A DNA stretch of 64,000 nucleotides from Pelagibius sp028280305 (GTDB lineage: Bacteria > Pseudomonadota > Alphaproteobacteria > Kiloniellales > Kiloniellaceae). Position 1 is the first letter of the stretch. Every line of letters starts with the position of its first letter. The position numbers and the translations under genes are program-made. Where the stretch lies: assembly GCF_965233615.1 (NCBI RefSeq), contig NZ_OZ247495.1. One strand, 5' to 3'. This document shows, in pieces, positions 59,484-64,000 of this stretch. The notes below the pieces were generated by a model. That model did no database searches. It had not been told where the DNA came from and worked only from the letters and a program-made list of their open reading frames with translations.

Positions 59484-60050
59484 ATGCGAGTTCTTGGATT
59501 GGATCCTGGTTTGCGTCACACCGGTTGGGGGGTGATCGAGGCGGAGGGCAACCACCTGCGCCATCTTGGCAACGGTGTCGTGGTCTCCGACGCCAAGGCT
59601 GAACTGGCCGAGCGCCTGTTGCAGTTGCACCGCGGGATCGCCGAAGTGGTCGAGGGCTATACGCCCGATGCGGCGGCGGTTGAGGTCACCCTGGCCAACA
59701 AGAACCCTTCGTCTACCCTGAAACTCGGCATGGCGCGGGGCATCGCCCTTTTGACGCCGGCGCTGAGCGGCCTGACGGTCGCCGAGTACCTGCCGATGAT
59801 CGTGAAAAAGGCGGTGGTCGGCACCGGCCATGCCGACAAGAAGCAGGTCGAGATGATGGTCGGGCGTCTGCTGCCGGGCTGCGCCATTGCCGCCCCGGAT
59901 GCCGCCGACGCCCTGGCGGTCGCGATCTGTCACAGCCATCACGTCGCCACCGGGCAGCGCTGGGCGGCAGGCAGTGAAGACCCCTTGCGGGGCCGGGCCT
60001 CGGCGGGCGGGGCTGCAGCGCGCCGGGCGGCCTCGGGAGAGCCGGCGTGA
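59484..60050 (+). CDS. ruvC: Holliday junction resolvase RuvC
   Basis: 188 residues. Catalytic acidic residues: Asp in VLGLDPGLRHTGWG (about 7), Glu in VEVTLANKNPSSTLKLG (about 68) and Asp pair in APDAADALAVAICHSH (about 140-145). Cuts Holliday junctions in concert with RuvAB. The C-terminal tail (about 160-188) is basic and Ala-rich. Its stop overlaps the ruvA start by 4 bp. Confidence 0.96.
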   Translation: MRVLGLDPGLRHTGWGVIEAEGNHLRHLGNGVVVSDAKAELAERLLQLHRGIAEVVEGYTPDAAAVEVTLANKNPSSTLKLGMARGIALLTPALSGLTVAEYLPMIVKKAVVGTGHADKKQVEMMVGRLLPGCAIAAPDAADALAVAICHSHHVATGQRWAAGSEDPLRGRASAGGAAARRAASGEPA

Positions 60051-60652
60051 TCGGCAAGCTGACCGGCCTCATCGATTCCCTCGGTGACGACTGGGTGCTG
60101 ATTGATGTCGGCGGCGTCGGCTACATGGTGTTCTGTTCCGGGCGCACGCTGGGTCTGCTGCCGCCGGCAGGTGGTGCCGCCAGCCTGTGGATCGAAACCC
60201 ACGTCCGCGAGGATCACATCCATCTTTTCGGCTTCGCCGATCAGGCGGAGCGCGACTGGTACCGGCTGCTGAACGGGGTGCAGGGCGTCGGCGCCAAGAT
60301 GGCGCTGGCCATTCTCTCGGTGCTGCCGCCTGCCGAACTGGTGCAGGCGATTGCCGCCCAGGACAAGGCGGCCCTGGCGCGGGCCAGCGGTGTCGGCCCC
60401 AAGCTCGCCGGGCGCATTGCTTTGGAACTCAAGGACAAGGCCGGCGGTATTGCGCTGGGGCCGGTCGCTCTTGCCAATGGCGGCAGCCGTGCCGGCGGCG
60501 GCGTCTCGGAAGACGCCGTCTCCGCCCTGGTCAATCTCGGTTATCGCCGGGCCGAGGCGTTCTCCGCCGTCGCCAAGGCGATGGGCGACCTGGGCGGCGA
60601 AGCCCCGGTTGAAGCCCTGATCAGGGCCGGCCTGAAGGAGCTGGCCCAATGA
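60047..60652 (+). CDS. ruvA: Holliday junction DNA helicase subunit RuvA
   Basis: 201 residues. OB-fold domain 'MIGKLTGLIDSLGDDWVLIDVGGVGYMVFCS', helix-hairpin-helix 'LLNGVQGVGAKMALAILSVLPPAELVQAIAAQDKAALARASGVGPKLAGRIALELKDK', and the C-terminal RuvB-binding domain. The acidic pin is included in IETHVREDHIHLFGF. Overlaps both neighbours by 4 bp, so it is translationally coupled. Confidence 0.96.
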   Translation: MIGKLTGLIDSLGDDWVLIDVGGVGYMVFCSGRTLGLLPPAGGAASLWIETHVREDHIHLFGFADQAERDWYRLLNGVQGVGAKMALAILSVLPPAELVQAIAAQDKAALARASGVGPKLAGRIALELKDKAGGIALGPVALANGGSRAGGGVSEDAVSALVNLGYRRAEAFSAVAKAMGDLGGEAPVEALIRAGLKELAQ

Positions 60653-61728
60653 GCGATCACGACGAGCGCGTCGTCACGCCGAACTTCCGGGAAGAAGACG
60701 GCGGCGATCTCAGCCTGCGGCCGGCCCAGCTTGACGATTTCGTCGGCCAGCGCGCGGTGCGCGAAAATCTTCGGGTCTTTGTCCAGGCGGCCCGCGCCCG
60801 CGGCGATGCGCTGGACCATGTGCTGTTTTTCGGCCCTCCGGGGCTCGGCAAGACGACCCTGGCGCAGATCGTCGCGCGCGAGATGGCGGTCGGCTTTCGC
60901 GCCACCTCGGGTCCGGTGATCGCCAAGGCCGGCGATCTGGCGGCGATCCTCACCAACCTGCAGCCCCACGACGTGCTCTTCATCGACGAGATCCACCGCC
61001 TCTCGCCGGCGGTCGAAGAGGTGCTCTATCCGGCGATGGAGGATTTCCATCTCGATCTCATTATCGGCGAAGGGCCGGCGGCGCGCTCGGTCAGGATCGA
61101 TCTGCCGCCCTTCACCCTGGTCGGCGCGACCACCCGTTCCGGACTCATCACCACGCCGCTGCGCGAGCGTTTCGGCATTCCGCTGCGCCTGCAGTTCTAT
61201 GAGCCGGAGGAACTGCAGCAGATCGTCAGCCGCGGCGCGAAGGTGCTGAAGATGAACCTGACCGACGACGGCGCCGCCGAGATTGCACGCCGGGCGCGGG
61301 GCACGCCCCGGGTGGCCGGACGCCTGCTGCGGCGGGTGCGCGACTTTGCCGCCGTGGCCGGCGTCGAGGTCATCGCCGCGCCCCAGGCCGACGGCGCCTT
61401 GCGGCGTCTGGACGTCGACGAGCGCGGCCTGGATGCCATGGACCGGCGGTATATGCGGTGTATTGCCGACAACTACGGCGGCGGCCCGGTCGGGGTTGAG
61501 ACCATGGCCGCGGCTCTCTCCGAGCAGCGCGACGTGCTGGAAGAGGTGATCGAACCCTATCTGATTCAACAGGGCCTGGTTCAGCGCACGCCGCGCGGGC
61601 GGGTGCTGTCGCGCGGCGGCTTTGCCTATCTGGGCCTGGAGGTGCCGCGCAGCCTGGAGCAGCTCGATCTGCTCGGCAGTAACGCCGACGAAGAATCGGG
61701 TAATGGTTCGGGGGAGGGCGCCGCTTGA
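60649..61728 (+). CDS. ruvB: Holliday junction DNA helicase subunit RuvB
   Basis: 359 residues. AAA+ motor: Walker A FGPPGLGKTTLAQI (about 61-74), Walker B VLFIDEIHRLSP, sensor 1 VGATTRSG, arginine finger in TTPLRERFGIPLRL. The winged-helix end is 'IEPYLIQQGLVQRTPRGRVLS'. Drives branch migration with RuvA. 4-bp overlap with ybgC. Confidence 0.97.
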   Translation: MSDHDERVVTPNFREEDGGDLSLRPAQLDDFVGQRAVRENLRVFVQAARARGDALDHVLFFGPPGLGKTTLAQIVAREMAVGFRATSGPVIAKAGDLAAILTNLQPHDVLFIDEIHRLSPAVEEVLYPAMEDFHLDLIIGEGPAARSVRIDLPPFTLVGATTRSGLITTPLRERFGIPLRLQFYEPEELQQIVSRGAKVLKMNLTDDGAAEIARRARGTPRVAGRLLRRVRDFAAVAGVEVIAAPQADGALRRLDVDERGLDAMDRRYMRCIADNYGGGPVGVETMAAALSEQRDVLEEVIEPYLIQQGLVQRTPRGRVLSRGGFAYLGLEVPRSLEQLDLLGSNADEESGNGSGEGAA

Positions 61729-62171
61729 CCGCTCTGTCCGGCAGGATCGTGGACGGCGAGCATCGCTATCCGCTGCGGATCTTTTACGAGGACACCGATG
61801 CCGGTGGCATCGTCTATCACGCGCGCTACCTGAACTTTGCCGAGCGCGCCCGTACCGAGGTATTGCGCCTGGCCGGCATCCAGCAGACCGAACTGCAGGC
61901 AAGTTATGGCGTGGTCTTCGCGCTGCGCTCCTGCAAGGTCGATTTCCGGCGCCCGGCGCGCCTGGACGATCTGGTCGAGGTGCGCTCCCGCTTCACCGCC
62001 ATGAAGGGCGCCAAGCTGACGGCGGCGCAGACCATCTGGCGCGCTAACGAAGAACTTACACGTATTGATGTAGAGGTCGCTTCCGTCAGGGACGATGGCC
62101 GACCGATTCGCATTCCGGAGACGGTTCGCGCCGCCCTGGAGCCGTATTTGCAGTCTATGGAGCAGGGGTAA
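61725..62171 (+). CDS. ybgC: Tol-Pal-associated acyl-CoA thioesterase YbgC
   Basis: 148 residues, hot-dog fold. Active site 'RIFYEDTDAGGIVYHARYLNFAERARTEVLRLAGI' with catalytic Asp, and 'FALRSCKVDFRRPARLDDLVEVRSRFTAMKGAKL'. First gene of the tol-pal cluster; acts on short-chain or ACP-linked acyl groups near the inner membrane. Gap to tolQ is 3 bp. Confidence 0.94.
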   Translation: MTALSGRIVDGEHRYPLRIFYEDTDAGGIVYHARYLNFAERARTEVLRLAGIQQTELQASYGVVFALRSCKVDFRRPARLDDLVEVRSRFTAMKGAKLTAAQTIWRANEELTRIDVEVASVRDDGRPIRIPETVRAALEPYLQSMEQG

Positions 62172-62174
62172 CCC

Positions 62175-62903
<729 letters not shown>

Positions 62904-62907
62904 GGGC

Positions 62908-63399
62908 ATGGCAGCGACACTGATACAGGTAAGGCGTGGCCGTGGCGGCCCGCGCTACACGCCGCTCAGCGAAATCAATGTGACGCCCTTCGTCGACGTG
63001 ATGCTGGTGCTGCTCATCGTCTTCATGGTCACCGCACCGCTCTTGACCGTCGGCGTTCCCGTCGATCTGCCCAAAACCCAGGCCCAGTCGATTGCCGATC
63101 CAGACGAGCCGCTGGTCATCTCGATCAACGCGGAAGGGGTGATCTATATCCAGGATTCACCGGTCGAGATCGGCCAACTGGTGCCGCGTCTCAGGGCGAT
63201 TACCGAGAGCAAGCCGGACACCCGCATCTTCGTGCGCGGTGACCGGGCCATCGCCTACGGCCGGATCATGCAGGTCATGGGCACGGTGAACACGGCGGGC
63301 TTTCAGCGCGTCGCTCTGATCGCCGAACTTCCCAAGGGTGGCGAAGTGCCGGCGGATGGCGGCGCCGCCCCGGAGACGGAGCCGCAGCAGGAAAACTGA
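62908..63399 (+). CDS. tolR: Tol-Pal system subunit TolR
   Basis: 163 residues. One transmembrane helix with conserved Asp in 'SEINVTPFVDVMLVLLIVFMVTAPLL' (about 22-47, key Asp about 31), then the periplasmic domain 'VPVDLPKTQAQSIADPDEPLVISINAEGVIYIQDSPVEIGQLVPRLRAITES...DTRIFVRGDRAIAYGRIMQVMGTVNTAGFQRVALI'. The start at 62908 (MAATLIQ) is 4 bp after the tolQ stop. Confidence 0.95.
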   Translation: MAATLIQVRRGRGGPRYTPLSEINVTPFVDVMLVLLIVFMVTAPLLTVGVPVDLPKTQAQSIADPDEPLVISINAEGVIYIQDSPVEIGQLVPRLRAITESKPDTRIFVRGDRAIAYGRIMQVMGTVNTAGFQRVALIAELPKGGEVPADGGAAPETEPQQEN

Positions 63400-63450
63400 A
63401 GGCCGAGGATTTAGACATCACAACCGGAACAACAGTGGTTCGGCGCAGGC

Positions 63451-64000
63451 ATGGGTAAGGCAGCCTTCTTTTCAGCACTTCTGCACCTGGCGGTGGTTGT
63501 CGCCTTGGTGGTTGGGCTGCCCGTGTTTCGCGAGCCGCTGCCGGACTTCGAAGCGATCCCCGTGCAGTTGGTGGCCCTGCCCGAGGAGGCGGTGGAGATC
63601 GAACAACCGATTGAACCGGAACCCGAACCCGAGCCGGAGCCGCAAGCCCCGGAGGAGGCCGCCGAGCCCGAGCCTGAGGTTGCCGAGGCACCGGCGCCGC
63701 CGGAGCCCGAGCCCGAGCCGATCCCAGAGCCGGAACCTGAGCCGGAACCTGAGCCGATCCCAGAGCCCGAGCCCGAGCCTGAACCGGAGCCCGAGCCGGA
63801 GCCCGAACCCGAACCAGAGCCGGAACCTGAGCCCGAGGCAAAGCTGCCGCCGAAGCCGCTGCGGAAGCCGGAGATCCAGGTTGCCCAGCAGACCGAGGAA
63901 CCGGAGCCGGAGCCGGCCAAGCCGGAAGACCGGATGACCTCGATCCTGAAGAATGTCGAGAAGCTCGCAGAACAGGCACCCAAGCGTGAGCAGCAGACAG
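63451..64000 (+). CDS. tolA: TolA, 5' part, truncated by window end
   Basis: The frame opens at ATG 63451 and is still open at base 64000 (183 codons). An N-terminal transmembrane helix (GKAAFFSALLHLAVVVALVVGLPVF, about 2-26) is followed by a periplasmic stretch (EPLPDFEAIPVQLVALPEEAVEIEQ). A Pro-Glu domain of about 80 residues then repeats PEPEPEP with PIPEP interruptions; its DNA is built of GAGCC-type repeats at about 63611-63840. After it, 'KPLRKPEIQVAQQTEE' begins a basic region. Position after tolR and topology identify TolA, which links the TolQR motor to Pal across the periplasm. Confidence 0.88.
   Translation, partial: MGKAAFFSALLHLAVVVALVVGLPVFREPLPDFEAIPVQLVALPEEAVEIEQPIEPEPEPEPEPQAPEEAAEPEPEVAEAPAPPEPEPEPIPEPEPEPEPEPIPEPEPEPEPEPEPEPEPEPEPEPEPEAKLPPKPLRKPEIQVAQQTEEPEPEPAKPEDRMTSILKNVEKLAEQAPKREQQT

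Overview
The window is 64 kb of GC-rich, gene-dense chromosome from an alphaproteobacterium, most like the Rhodospirillales and relatives. This rests on gene content, not on a database match: a TrcR-type DUF1013 regulator, DUF1192, DUF1465 and DUF4164 proteins, a zapA / 6S RNA / 5-formyl-THF cyclo-ligase block, a ROSE-type RNA thermometer ahead of hsp20, a RIME-like palindromic repeat, and a yebC-ruvCAB-ybgC-tolQRA run. I cannot name a species. I saw no tRNA, rRNA, CRISPR array or prophage.

Layout. 1-8 kb: the end of a LysR regulator, a DUF5996 protein, trcR, a quinone oxidoreductase, DUF1192 and a dctB/dctD two-component pair with no transporter beside it. 8-12 kb: an arginine catabolic unit (arginase, ornithine cyclodeaminase, NhaC-type antiporter) divergent from an Lrp regulator. 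12-15 kb: a PaaK-like adenylate-forming enzyme, then DAHP synthase (aroG) behind a textbook-looking attenuator. 15.5-19 kb: a TAXI-type TRAP transporter. 19-24 kb: a CbiM-like permease under a cobalamin riboswitch, an AEC carrier, an IS630 element, and DUF6644/DUF6152-type proteins. 24-27 kb: metY with a structured leader, an alpha/beta hydrolase and a thioesterase. 27-28.3 kb: an IS4 element. 28.4-32 kb: FetAB, two TPM proteins and LemA.

32-41 kb: hsp20 with a sigma-32 promoter and RNA thermometer, DUF1465, rpmE, an ABC exporter, a DMT permease, type II NADH dehydrogenase, and a TetR/acyltransferase pair. 41-46.5 kb: a DnaB-core-like ATPase flanked by a duplicated scrap of an OmpA-type gene, then a MotA/ExbB-like plus coiled-coil MotB/OmpA-like pair and a secreted OmpA-domain protein. 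46.5-55.5 kb: suhB, efp, a ThiE-like protein, an ArsR/old-yellow-enzyme unit with twin operators, then gap, fba and tkt, with pgk missing from the cluster. 55.7-64 kb: DUF4164, zapA, 6S RNA, 5-FCL, a YmdB-type phosphoesterase, yebC, ruvCAB and the tol operon, with tolA running off the end.

The strongest unlisted signals are regulatory. They are the aroG leader peptide (7 aromatic residues within 10 codons) with its terminator; the double heat-shock control of hsp20; twin ArsR palindromes over both start codons; and a 28-bp-stem palindromic repeat whose loop is inverted between its two copies.
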